From NCBI GenBank assembly GCA_002346645.1, contig DEAD01000001.1:62001-126000 (forward strand): a stretch of DNA of 64,000 nt, in the 5' to 3' direction. Shown in pieces: positions 9,931-17,605 of this stretch. How positions within the stretch are numbered: position 1 is the first letter of the stretch; every line of letters starts with the position of its first letter. The translations under genes were made by a program, and so were the position numbers. The notes beneath the pieces are model-generated. The model was not told where the DNA came from, made no database searches, and saw only the letters and a list, made by a program, of their open reading frames with translations. Origin of the DNA: Dehalococcoidia bacterium UBA2991. GTDB taxonomy: Bacteria; Chloroflexota; Dehalococcoidia; Tepidiformales; Tepidiformaceae.

Positions 9931-10332
9931 ATGACTGAAATCCTCCCAACAGACCTTTGCACCATATGCACAGAGCCCATCGAGCAGCACACGGAATCGT
10001 ACTGCAACGCATGTGGGAGGGTTTTTCACCTGAACCAGAGAGAAGACCTTCCTGGACGAGACTGCGGAACTGTCTCGTTAAGCGAGACGCACCTGGCTCT
10101 GGTGTTTATTTGCAACAGCTGTGGTGAGGAGGCATCAGCCCCCACAGCTCCAACCGCCTTGGAAGCGGTACTCGACCTTTCGGAGGCAGCAATGGCAACT
10201 GGACTAAGTGAAAACGAATTGCAAGAGCAAGCAGCAGCGGGAACCATCTCACACCGACGCACAAGTGGAGGTGCTCTACTTTTCGAACGAGAAGCAATCC
10301 AAGCCCTGTTGCATGAGCGAGGTCCGGCGTGA
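9931..10332 (+). CDS. Cross-brace (PHD/RING-like) zinc-finger + MerR/excisionase-type HTH protein
   Basis: A 133-residue protein. Residues 10-64 hold eight potential zinc ligands in order C10-x2-C13-x11-C25-x2-C28-x4-H33-x11-C45-x15-C61-x2-C64, a C4HC3-type arrangement like PHD or RING cross-brace fingers, though H-x11-C is looser than the PHD H-x2-C. Residues ~80-130 look like an excisionase/MerR-type helix-turn-helix (LDLSEAAMATGLSENELQE, then a wing and LLFEREAIQALL). It could be a DNA-binding regulator or adaptor. Its stop overlaps the GTG start of the next gene by 2 nt. No enzymatic motif is visible. The zinc-finger class is inferred from spacing only. Confidence 0.75.
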   Translation: MTEILPTDLCTICTEPIEQHTESYCNACGRVFHLNQREDLPGRDCGTVSLSETHLALVFICNSCGEEASAPTAPTALEAVLDLSEAAMATGLSENELQEQAAAGTISHRRTSGGALLFEREAIQALLHERGPA

Positions 10333-10640
10333 GCCCAACACGACGGAGAAGAAAACGCATCCGCGATTCCTCAGAGAAGGCAAGCGAAGAGCAAGCATCG
10401 CAGCAGACAAGCAAGCCTGCTTTAGCAGAGTGGCGCTGGCGAACCATGCCGGTATTCATTGCACTCTCAGTGGGCTTATTTGTGGGGCTTTACTTAGGAA
10501 TGGTTGCCACAGGGACAGGAGTCGGAGCAACTGTCATCTTCCTAGTTGTTGCGGGCATGCTTGGGATTTCCGTCTCCCGCTACGTCATGCGACTGCTTAT
10601 GCAGCGCGGCATCATCAAGCCACAGGCTAAGCGTCGCTAA
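10329..10640 (+). CDS. Small two-helix membrane protein
   Basis: 103 residues from GTG 10329, overlapping the preceding stop (GTGA). A basic/polar N-terminal tail of ~38 residues precedes two hydrophobic segments (about 40-58 and 63-85), followed by a basic C-terminus. I do not recognise the family. Coupled translation with the zinc-finger/HTH gene suggests the pair functions together, perhaps as a membrane-linked regulator, but that is inference. Confidence 0.65.
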   Translation: MSPTRRRRKRIRDSSEKASEEQASQQTSKPALAEWRWRTMPVFIALSVGLFVGLYLGMVATGTGVGATVIFLVVAGMLGISVSRYVMRLLMQRGIIKPQAKRR

Positions 10641-10675
10641 CCTTCCCAGCCTGGCCCTACTCGCAAGATAATCAG

Positions 10676-11263
10676 CTAAGCAGGTGGGGGTGTCCCTGTG
10701 CAACAACGCCAGGCAGATTCCATGAAAGCCCGGGCATAAGGCGCACCGGGACAATGGGAGGACACCGCCTTTCCTTCGAAGAAGCCATAGTGACGAGTGA
10801 AGAGGTCACCAGCCCTGTCCGTGCGACCAAGAACATCCCGCCACGCGTCAATCTCAGCGGAGCTGGGAGCGCATATCTCTCCTTCGACTGGATCGCTCCA
10901 GAGGACAGCGCGCATTACGGCTGCTACCGACTCAACACCCACAGTGAGGAGGTCGGCATCGTCAGAGGAAAAACCCTGGGATTGAGCTCTCTTACGGATG
11001 AGGTCACAAACCGCCGCACGCCAGTTATCTACACGAGATCGATTGGGATAGCGATAGGCCTGGTCGGCAGTGGCAATAGCAATTGGATCATCTTTGGAGA
11101 AGAGAGCAAGCCTTTCGACCATTACCCCTACTCGGCCTATCAGATCGGATGGGACCTTCGACAATAGGAAGCCGTTGTCATCCTCGCGGACGATACGGCG
11201 GACATCCACGATGCCGTGCTCATTTACAAGCCAGCGATGGAGACGATCCTCAGTGGTAGTCAC
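10676..11263 (-). CDS. Conserved-looking hypothetical protein
   Basis: The minus frame is open to 11359, but the part upstream of GTG 11263 reads as Leu/Ser/Cys-rich non-coding sequence, so I place the start at 11263 (195 residues: VTTTEDRLHRWLVNEHG...). The protein is soluble, mixed-charge, without signal peptide or membrane segments, and ends in a Cys-containing tail (ESAWRCCTGTPPPA). I recognise no domain. It is convergent with the small membrane-protein gene and divergent from the methyltransferase gene. A shorter plus-strand open frame over the same DNA looks like a shadow. Confidence 0.55.
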   Translation of the reverse strand: MTTTEDRLHRWLVNEHGIVDVRRIVREDDNGFLLSKVPSDLIGRVGVMVERLALFSKDDPIAIATADQAYRYPNRSRVDNWRAAVCDLIRKRAQSQGFSSDDADLLTVGVESVAAVMRAVLWSDPVEGEICAPSSAEIDAWRDVLGRTDRAGDLFTRHYGFFEGKAVSSHCPGAPYARAFMESAWRCCTGTPPPA

Positions 11264-11450
11264 GAAAACACTACACAAGGATCTCAACGGGATAAGTAAA
11301 GGACTCACGCAAGCAGCTGCCATGACCCTGATGAGAGTCCGCCAGCCGAATGGACTCAACAGCAGGAACGATGGCTCGGTGGTAGTTCAGAGACACCATG
11401 GCGGAGCAACCTTGAAGAAGGGGAGGGACACACGTCAAGGGGAGCACTGG

Positions 11451-11456
11451 TAGGCT
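11451..11456 (+). promoter_or_regulatory. Candidate -10 element, leaderless methyltransferase gene
   Basis: TAGGCT lies 7 nt before the GTG start at 11464, with no clear ribosome-binding site between them. The spacing would put transcription initiation at or next to the start codon. No good -35 is visible. Confidence 0.35.
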
Positions 11457-11463
11457 CGCCACC

Positions 11464-12249
11464 GTGACCGATGGCTGGCAGCCTAAACAGTACGCGCGCT
11501 TTCGCGTGGAACGCGAAGAGCCTTTTCACGACCTCCTGAAACTTTTGCAGCCAGTAAAAGGGGGGCAGGTGGTGGACCTGGGTTGCGGGACAGGATCCCT
11601 CACGAAGGTGCTACACGAGAAATTAGAAGCATCTGAAACAGTCGGAATCGACCAGTCGGAAGCGATGCTGAGCCAGAGCCATGCTGGAGGCGGGGTCCGT
11701 TTTGAGAAAGCCAACATCACAGCCTTCTCAGCGAAGGGATTAGACGTGGTGTTCTCAAACGCAGCACTGCAATGGCTACCAGACCACGAAACACTTTTCT
11801 GGCGGCTAGCAGGAATGCTCGGAGACGGGGGACAGCTGGCAGTGCAGATGCCTGCCAACCACAATCACCCCTCGCACACAATAGCTCACACGTTGGCACG
11901 AACCCCAAAGTACGCCGAGCCGCTTGGGGGCTACGTGCGCGAAAACCCAGTACAAGAGGTCGAGTGGTATACCAAATTATTGGCACAAATAGGTTTTGAG
12001 GAGCAGAACGTGAGCCAGCGCGTTTACCTTCATAACCTGACCGGACCCCTAGAAGTTGTTGAGTGGGTTAAGGGCTCCTTATTAACGGATTACCGCAACC
12101 GACTCGGACAGGAGGACTACGAGAAGTTCCTAGCGGACTACCAAGAAAGAATTCTTACTGAGCTGCCCGATGAGCACCCTTACCTGTATGCATTTAATCG
12201 CATTCTCCTATGGGGCCGACTCACCACTACCAGAAAGATTACCGGGTAG
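11464..12249 (+). CDS. SAM-dependent methyltransferase (Tam-like)
   Basis: A 261-residue class I methyltransferase. Motif I is VVDLGCGTGSLTK (about residues 37-49), followed by VGIDQSEAML (post-I) and SNAALQWLPDH, the last being typical of trans-aconitate 2-methyltransferase and related small-molecule methyltransferases. The C-terminal half (GPLEVVEWVKGSLL ... YLYAFNRILLWG) also matches the Tam layout. GTG start at 11464. The substrate is uncertain; trans-aconitate is the closest named option. Its stop is 9 nt before the alpha/beta hydrolase gene. Confidence 0.82.
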   Translation: MTDGWQPKQYARFRVEREEPFHDLLKLLQPVKGGQVVDLGCGTGSLTKVLHEKLEASETVGIDQSEAMLSQSHAGGGVRFEKANITAFSAKGLDVVFSNAALQWLPDHETLFWRLAGMLGDGGQLAVQMPANHNHPSHTIAHTLARTPKYAEPLGGYVRENPVQEVEWYTKLLAQIGFEEQNVSQRVYLHNLTGPLEVVEWVKGSLLTDYRNRLGQEDYEKFLADYQERILTELPDEHPYLYAFNRILLWGRLTTTRKITG

Positions 12250-12252
12250 GCT
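12247..12252 (+). promoter_or_regulatory. Candidate -10 element, possibly leaderless hydrolase gene
   Basis: TAGGCT, overlapping the stop codon of the methyltransferase gene, is exactly 6 nt before ATG 12259. No Shine-Dalgarno is obvious. It fits the same TAGNNT-N6-start pattern seen before acpS, glgC, the HD gene and the MFS gene. Confidence 0.3.
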
Positions 12253-12258
12253 CCGAAG

Positions 12259-12966
12259 ATGGTGACCTTCGAGGCGACAGAGAAGCAACGCGGCAATCTC
12301 CGAGAAATTTTGTTTCGGCTGGACAAAATCCCAGGACTGCTTTGGCTTCCTGATTCAAAAGAAGACCGGGTGCCATTGGTCCTTATCCAACATCCGGGAA
12401 TGAGCCGTAAGGAAGATGCCATCGTTTCGGGACCAGCACAGGAGTGGGCAACGCACCATGGATGGGCATGCCTCGGCCTGGATGCACCAGGGCACGGGGA
12501 ACGAGCAGTTGCAGACCCCTTTGAGGCCATGCGCGACCCAGAACAGGCCGCTGCGATGGCGGCTCAATTCGCAAAGGAGGTGGTAACCACCGTGGACCTA
12601 TTGGCAGAGCGATACCCCATCGATAGAGAGCGGCTGGGGTACTACGGATACTCTCTGGGGGCGATGCTTGGCATACCTGCTGTCTCGGGAGAACACCACT
12701 TCCGAGCAGCGGTATTTGCAGCGGCAGGAACAGGATTATTGAGCGGCCCCGCAAAAGGCGAGGGGAGTCACTTAGCAGGCCTTAGGGATGTTGCGGTAAG
12801 GATAATCGCTAAGGAGAGGGACGAGGTCATCTCACTTACTTCGACGATGGAACTTTACGAAGGCCTAGGGCCAGAGAAAGACCTCCTGACACTACCAGGA
12901 GGACACTTTGCAATTGGCAATGACGTAGCAGAGGCTGCTGTCGAATGGCTTGCATCCAAGCTCTAA
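12259..12966 (+). CDS. Alpha/beta hydrolase (dienelactone hydrolase/esterase-like)
   Basis: A 235-residue serine hydrolase fold: oxyanion strand VPLVLIQHPGMSRKED, GLDAPGHGER, nucleophile elbow GYYGYSLGAML (GYSLG), a mid-region acid (ERDEVISL) and catalytic His near the end (LPGGHFAIG). The substrate is not predictable from sequence. It lies 9 nt after the methyltransferase gene and is convergent with the PPOX gene 8 nt away. Confidence 0.83.
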   Translation: MVTFEATEKQRGNLREILFRLDKIPGLLWLPDSKEDRVPLVLIQHPGMSRKEDAIVSGPAQEWATHHGWACLGLDAPGHGERAVADPFEAMRDPEQAAAMAAQFAKEVVTTVDLLAERYPIDRERLGYYGYSLGAMLGIPAVSGEHHFRAAVFAAAGTGLLSGPAKGEGSHLAGLRDVAVRIIAKERDEVISLTSTMELYEGLGPEKDLLTLPGGHFAIGNDVAEAAVEWLASKL

Positions 12967-12974
12967 GTCCCTAA

Positions 12975-13457
12975 CTAGCGCTTGATCTGACTTAGCTTGT
13001 AATTGTCCCAGGTGACAACACGGTCCGGTTCAAGGACCACCCACCGCCGGTTACGTCCACCACTAGTGGATTCATTGCGGACCTCTCCTTCAGAGCGGTC
13101 CCGGCCGGTAGCGTACTTCCCTCCCATCTGAACACGAGCTTGCTCGAGGAAGGGATCGGCCTTCTCAGCAGCGGCATCCTCAAGTACGGAGGCACGGCCC
13201 TGAAGCATGATCCCCTGAAGCTCCGGGTAGCGTTCATTTAGATCGACTAGAACGGTGGCAGAGGGATTACGGCGAAGGTTGGCAACCTTTTGGCCACGAC
13301 AGAAAGTGTAGACGCGACCTCCAGCCCAACCGAACCAGAGAGGGGTAAGGTTAATGCGCTCAGCCGGCCCCATAGTAGCAATACGCATGTTCCAGGTAGT
13401 GGACATGATCTCGTCGATCTGGTTTGGAGTCAGAGCAAGCTCTTTGGGGATAGGCAT
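12975..13457 (-). CDS. Pyridoxamine 5'-phosphate oxidase-family flavin/F420-binding protein
   Basis: A 160-residue split-barrel protein: LTPNQIDEIMSTTWNMRIAT, INLTPLWFGWAGGRVYTFCR, KVANLRRNPSATVLVDLNE, then a shorter C-terminal part ending RWVVLEPDRVVTWDNYKL. It resembles PPOX-type FMN- or F420-dependent oxidoreductases; the cofactor cannot be decided here. The frame is open upstream through the opposite-strand tRNA-Gly, but ATG 13457 with GGAGG ahead is the real start. It is convergent with the hydrolase gene. Confidence 0.82.
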   Translation of the reverse strand: MPIPKELALTPNQIDEIMSTTWNMRIATMGPAERINLTPLWFGWAGGRVYTFCRGQKVANLRRNPSATVLVDLNERYPELQGIMLQGRASVLEDAAAEKADPFLEQARVQMGGKYATGRDRSEGEVRNESTSGGRNRRWVVLEPDRVVTWDNYKLSQIKR

Positions 13458-13507
13458 AACCAGCCTCCGATAGAAGTCAGGGCAATGATAGGATGCAGAC
13501 GTCGCAA

Positions 13508-13581
13508 GCGGGCGTGGTTCAATGGCAGAATGCGACCTTCCCAAGGTTGAGACGAGGGTTCGATTCCCTTCGCCCGCTCCA
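13508..13581 (+). tRNA. tRNA-Gly (CCC)
   Basis: A complete cloverleaf: acceptor GCGGGCG / CGCCCGC, D-stem GTTC/GAAT, anticodon stem CGACC/GGTTG around loop TTCCCAA (anticodon CCC, codon GGG), T-stem GAGGG/CCCTT with loop TTCGATT, discriminator T and an encoded CCA. A TAGGAT element at 13489-13494 may be the -10 of its promoter. Confidence 0.95.
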
Positions 13582-13706
13582 TATCTAAAGAGCACATCGG
13601 CAGTCGTCGGACCAGCTGTTAAATTCTGTCCCCATGAAGCAGTGTCGGTACACAGCGCAAGCTACACCCCTAGTTGAGCTTAGTACTGATTGGGAAATCG
13701 AAGGAC

Positions 13707-15149
13707 CTAATCCAAGGTATCGAGGTATTTGGCAATAGCTTCTGCAGCACGACGACCATCTGCTAGAGCAGTAACTACAAGATCAGCACCGTTAACATTG
13801 TCACCACCCGCAAAGATCCCCTGACGAGAGGTTCTTCCCCCTTCGTCAATCTCGATGAGAGCGCCCCACTTAGTGCTAAGGCCATTGGTAGTGTCAGGAA
13901 CCACAGGATCAGCGCCATATCCGATCGCAATTGGGATAGTGTCGGCTTCTATTACAAACTCACTGCCCTCAATTGGCACGGGTCTGCGTCTACCCGAATC
14001 GTCAGGCTCACCCAACCGCATTCGGATGCACTCAACACCAATAGCCTTGCCATTCTCGTCTCCCAGGATTCTGAGAGGGGCAGTCAGCATTTCGAAGTGA
14101 ACGCCTTCCTCGCGAGCGTTAATGCGCTCCTCACCACGGCCGAGCATCTCTGCCTCAGTGCGACGATAGACACACGTGACTGTCTCCGCACCCATACGAA
14201 CAGCAGTCCGAACACAATCCATGGAGGTGTCACCTCCACCGATGACCGCCACCTTGCTGGGGGGCGAGAGAGGTTCCTGGAGATCGCTGGGAAGCTGGTC
14301 GGACCGAAGGTTGCCACGGACGAGGTAATCGGTAGCACGATGGACACCCTCAAGGTTCTCCCCTTCTATACCAAGCTCGTTGCCAACACCGGCACCTGTG
14401 CCAAGAAAAACAGCGTCGAACTCGCCATCAAGCATCTCGTCCACGGTGATATCTCTACCGACGTAGGTGTTGCACTCAAACTCGACACCAAGGGCTTCCA
14501 GGTGGGTGATGTACTCGTCAACAATCTGCTTGCGCATCTTAAAGTTGGGAATTCCATAGACGAGTACCCCACCCGGCTCGGGCCAGTACTCAAAAACTGT
14601 AGAGGCATGGCCCATCTCCGCCAGCACTTCTGCAACAGCAAGGCCAGCAGGCCCTGCTCCGATTACAGCAACCTTGCGGCCGCTTAGTGGGGGTGGGTAT
14701 TGCGTCCTGGGATAGCCCCCCAATTCCCCACGCTGGTAGTCAGTCACAAAAGCTTCGAGCTTTCCGATAGTCACAGCAGGTTCGGAGCGCCCATCAGGAC
14801 GAATGGCGAAGCCCACGACACAAGCACCCTCACAGAGGCTCTCCTGGGGACAGAGACGTCCGCACATCTCCGGAAGATTGCTGGTCTCGCGAAACTTGTC
14901 AGCAGCGCCAAGGATGTCACCTTCCTCTACAAGGGCGAACGCCCCTGGAATGTCGTTACTGACAGGGCAAGCTTCCTGACAAGGAGCAGATGGACATTGG
15001 ATGCAGCGCTGAGCCTCAATCTTGGCAGAGTTGAGATCGAAGCCGAGGTAAGTCTCGTCCCAGTTGCGGACACGAGCTTCAGGGTCCTGCTTCGGGACCT
15101 TTTGGACGCCAATGTCCAGCCGGCGGTGAACGATATGAGTCTCTGGCAT
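13707..15149 (-). CDS. gltD: GltD-type NAD(P)H-dependent glutamate synthase small subunit / oxidoreductase
   Basis: 480 residues. The N-terminal dihydroprymidine-dehydrogenase-like domain II has Cys clusters RCIQCPSAPCQEACP and CGRLCPQESLCEGAC for two Fe-S centres, then an FAD-binding GAGPAGLAVAEVLAEMGH and an NAD(P)-binding GGGDTSMDCVRTAVRMGAE. It feeds electrons from NADPH to a partner (GltB in glutamate synthase, or an Nfn/sulfide-dehydrogenase-type partner). No gltB is in the window, so it may be a stand-alone NADPH:acceptor oxidoreductase, like the homomeric archaeal forms. ATG start at 15149. Confidence 0.9.
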   Translation of the reverse strand: MPETHIVHRRLDIGVQKVPKQDPEARVRNWDETYLGFDLNSAKIEAQRCIQCPSAPCQEACPVSNDIPGAFALVEEGDILGAADKFRETSNLPEMCGRLCPQESLCEGACVVGFAIRPDGRSEPAVTIGKLEAFVTDYQRGELGGYPRTQYPPPLSGRKVAVIGAGPAGLAVAEVLAEMGHASTVFEYWPEPGGVLVYGIPNFKMRKQIVDEYITHLEALGVEFECNTYVGRDITVDEMLDGEFDAVFLGTGAGVGNELGIEGENLEGVHRATDYLVRGNLRSDQLPSDLQEPLSPPSKVAVIGGGDTSMDCVRTAVRMGAETVTCVYRRTEAEMLGRGEERINAREEGVHFEMLTAPLRILGDENGKAIGVECIRMRLGEPDDSGRRRPVPIEGSEFVIEADTIPIAIGYGADPVVPDTTNGLSTKWGALIEIDEGGRTSRQGIFAGGDNVNGADLVVTALADGRRAAEAIAKYLDTLD

Positions 15150-15240
15150 TGCTGATTACAAAGCCGCCCACTGGCGGCCTACTGATCTTACCTCGTTACC
15201 TACAACGTTGGGAGTACGGCTGCTGAAAAAGGGGAAGTGG

Positions 15241-16215
15241 TTAGCTGAGTTCGTAACGCGGTGCCTCGATCCATTGCTCAGTGGGAGGGTTCTCTTGGGC
15301 TCGGACTTCAGCCCGGCGAGCGGCGACCTCCAAGCGCCGAGCGCGTTTAATGACCCGCTCACGCTCACGCTGACGGGCTTCTTCGCGAATGCGACTACGA
15401 GCATTAGTACGCCGAGGCCTTCCAGGAGAAACGAGGACACGACCCTCAGCCTCAAGCTGCGCAAGATGGGTGCGAACATTGCCATCCGCTGCACGCCGAA
15501 GACGGGAATCGATTTCGGGATAGATCGAAAGCATGATCTCCCAACTAGTTCTTGGAGACCCCTCTTTTAGAGCATCAAGGATCTGTGCTTCACGAGTGTT
15601 GCGATGGTCGATATAGGATTGAAGGCGCTTTCGAGGATCATGCACAAGAGGACCATGACCGGGACAGATGACCTTTAAGTTGGGGAGATCTACTAGGCGC
15701 TGGAGACTGGCACGGTAAGCAGCAAGATCGCCGATGGTGGTGGTCGTTGAACCAAGCAAAGTATCACCAGTAAAGAGAACCCCCTCGTCCTCCAGGTAGT
15801 AGCAGATAGAGTCAACCGAGTGACCTGGGGAGGCGACCACACGCAGTGGGACGTTGCCGTCTAATTCGATTAATTGACCGTCGTTAAGTTTCCGAACCCC
15901 TTTTGCAGGGAGACGCCCTTTAAGAAGGGCCCTCCCGTTCGCGGGAATGGCAATCTCAGCATCGAAAATCTCCCGGGTCCATTTAAGGTTGCCAGAGTGG
16001 TCAGCATGGTGATGGGTGACAGCAGCTATCGCGATCTCAGCCTTCTCAGTAGCAGCCAGGTAACCGCGAAGCATCCAGCGGTAGCGATCAAGGGCCTCGC
16101 CAGAATCGATGGTGAGCACCTGGTTACGACCAACGAGATAGATATTGGTCGACTGCGGCCGCATGGGGCTCTCATCGGGTACCTGGACAGCACGAACACT
16201 GGGGGAAACTTGCAT
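15241..16215 (-). CDS. Metallo-beta-lactamase-fold hydrolase, LACTB2-like
   Basis: A 324-residue MBL-fold protein with zinc motifs THHHADHSG, SPGHSVDS, FTGDTLLG and CPGHGPLV, followed by a winged-helix-type segment (about 205-255: REAQILDALKEG, TSWEIMLSIYPE, NVRTHLAQLEAEGRV). The arrangement matches the LACTB2 / BLACT_WH group, some members of which are endoribonucleases. A very basic C-terminal extension of ~60 residues (RSRIREEARQRERERVIKRA) could bind nucleic acid. A start at ATG 16215 is supported by AGAGG. A tRNA-Arg gene lies immediately upstream on the same strand. Confidence 0.85.
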   Translation of the reverse strand: MQVSPSVRAVQVPDESPMRPQSTNIYLVGRNQVLTIDSGEALDRYRWMLRGYLAATEKAEIAIAAVTHHHADHSGNLKWTREIFDAEIAIPANGRALLKGRLPAKGVRKLNDGQLIELDGNVPLRVVASPGHSVDSICYYLEDEGVLFTGDTLLGSTTTTIGDLAAYRASLQRLVDLPNLKVICPGHGPLVHDPRKRLQSYIDHRNTREAQILDALKEGSPRTSWEIMLSIYPEIDSRLRRAADGNVRTHLAQLEAEGRVLVSPGRPRRTNARSRIREEARQRERERVIKRARRLEVAARRAEVRAQENPPTEQWIEAPRYELS

Positions 16216-16270
16216 TAAGTTGCCTCTGACGAATCGTGAGCCTCTTGCAGCGTCCTTGCAAGGCAGGTCT

Positions 16271-16343
16271 TACCCCCGGCAGGAGTCGAACCTGCGACCA
16301 GACGTTTAGAAAACGCCCGCTCTGTCCGCTGAGCTACGGGGGC
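16271..16343 (-). tRNA. tRNA-Arg (TCT)
   Basis: On the minus strand: acceptor GCCCCCG/CGGGGGT (G1-U72 wobble), D-stem GCTC/GAGC, anticodon stem GGCGT/ACGTC with loop TTTCTAA (anticodon TCT, codon AGA), T-stem GCAGG/CCTGC with TTCGACT, discriminator A. No CCA is encoded. A TACAAT -10-like element sits just upstream (16357-16352). Confidence 0.93.
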
Positions 16344-16505
16344 TCCTGTTTATTGTAGGCGGAGGGTAGCAAATTGCCATGGAGCGCATGCGCCCAGCCC
16401 GTGTTAAGCTGACCTACTGCGTTGTAGCCCTAGTGCTGCAACAGCGCGGCCGTTGAGCGAGTCTCCACGCGCTCACTGAACCATTTTTCTCTGGAGATTG
16501 CGACC

Positions 16506-17579
16506 TTGAGTATCAACGTGGCCATCATTGGCGTAGGCAACTGCGCCTCTTCGCTCGTGCAGGGACTAGAGTTCTATCGGCACATCGAGGAAGGGGACGA
16601 AGTTCCCGGCATCATGCACCCCGTTGTGGGGGGCTACCACATCAACGACATCAACGTGGCGGTGGCAATCGACATCGACAGCGAAAAAGTAGGAAAGGAC
16701 CTCTCTGAGGCGGTGTTCTCAGGTCAGAACAACACCTATAAATTCTCAGATGTTCCTCATGCCGGAGTAAAAGTCGAACGGGGCATGACCCATGACGGGC
16801 TAGGGCAATACCTGGGTGATGTGATTGAGAAGGCACCTGGAGGAACAGCAGACATAGTTAAGTTGCTTCGCGAGAACGACATTGACGTGGTTATCAACTA
16901 TTTACCAGTCGGCTCAGAGGAGGCGACAAAGTGGTACGTAGAACAGACACTGGCGGCTGGATGCGCATTCATCAATTGCATTCCAGTGTTTATCGCGAGA
17001 GACGAGAATGGATATTGGCCGCGTCGTTTTGAGGAGGCCGGCCTACCTATAGTCGGGGATGACATCAAAAGCCAGGTGGGGGCCACGATTGTGCACCGCA
17101 CCTTGGCAAGACTATTCGCCGACCGTGGCGTACACCTTGACCGGACCTACCAGCTCAACTTTGGCGGAAACACAGACTTCCTAAACATGCTCGAACGATC
17201 GCGCCTGGAGTCGAAAAAGATTTCAAAGACCTCAGCGGTAACAAGCCAGATCGACTATGACCTGTCCGCTAACGACGTGCACGTAGGGCCCAGTGACTAC
17301 GTGCCTTGGCTAGACGATCGCAAGTGGTGTCACATCCGGATGGAGGGAACAACATTCGGAAACGTTCCCCTAAACGTCGAGCTAAAGCTTGAGGTATGGG
17401 ACAGCCCCAACAGTGCAGGGGTTGTCATAGATGCAGTCCGCTGTGCCAAGCTCGGGCTAGACCGAGGCCTGAAGGGACCACTATTAGCCCCAAGTGCTTA
17501 CTTCATGAAGTCGCCGCCGGTGCAATACCATGACGACGAGGCACGGGACATGGTCGAGTCCTTCATCACAGAGGCGTAA
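16506..17579 (+). CDS. ino1: Inositol-3-phosphate synthase
   Basis: A 357-residue enzyme converting glucose-6-phosphate to L-myo-inositol 1(3)-phosphate with NAD+. N-terminal Rossmann VAIIGVGNCASSLVQGLEFY; the characteristic FINCIPVFIA, LPIVGDDIKSQVGATIVHR, QLNFGGNTDFLNM and SPNSAGVVIDAVRCAKL segments of the actinobacterial/archaeal short form are all present. TTG start at 16506 with CTGGAG about 8 nt upstream. It heads a six-gene operon of phosphatidylinositol-type lipid genes. Confidence 0.95.
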   Translation: MSINVAIIGVGNCASSLVQGLEFYRHIEEGDEVPGIMHPVVGGYHINDINVAVAIDIDSEKVGKDLSEAVFSGQNNTYKFSDVPHAGVKVERGMTHDGLGQYLGDVIEKAPGGTADIVKLLRENDIDVVINYLPVGSEEATKWYVEQTLAAGCAFINCIPVFIARDENGYWPRRFEEAGLPIVGDDIKSQVGATIVHRTLARLFADRGVHLDRTYQLNFGGNTDFLNMLERSRLESKKISKTSAVTSQIDYDLSANDVHVGPSDYVPWLDDRKWCHIRMEGTTFGNVPLNVELKLEVWDSPNSAGVVIDAVRCAKLGLDRGLKGPLLAPSAYFMKSPPVQYHDDEARDMVESFITEA

Positions 17580-17590
17580 TCTTCGAGGCA

Positions 17591-17605
17591 GGGGGAGCAA
17601 GCACG
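17591..17605 (+). promoter_or_regulatory. Strong ribosome-binding site pointing to an ACG start
   Basis: GGGGGAG at 17591-17597 is followed after 5 nt by an in-frame ACG at 17603. There is no ATG, GTG or TTG in this frame between the ino1 stop and ATG 17663, yet the intervening codons encode a segment (TFSYAGWRALLALSRLIPLP) that aligns with the expected N-terminus of PatA-type acyltransferases. Confidence 0.4.

Noticed and set aside
11070..11453. Plus-strand open frame of 127 codons opposite the 195-residue hypothetical gene
   Set aside because: It has Arg/Ser/Thr-rich composition typical of an antisense shadow and no ribosome-binding site; the minus frame has better protein-like composition.
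13458..13595. Upstream extension of the PPOX gene reading GAGEGNRTLVSTLG
   Set aside because: This is translation of the complement of tRNA-Gly(CCC); a well-known artefact. ATG 13457 with GGAGG is the real start.
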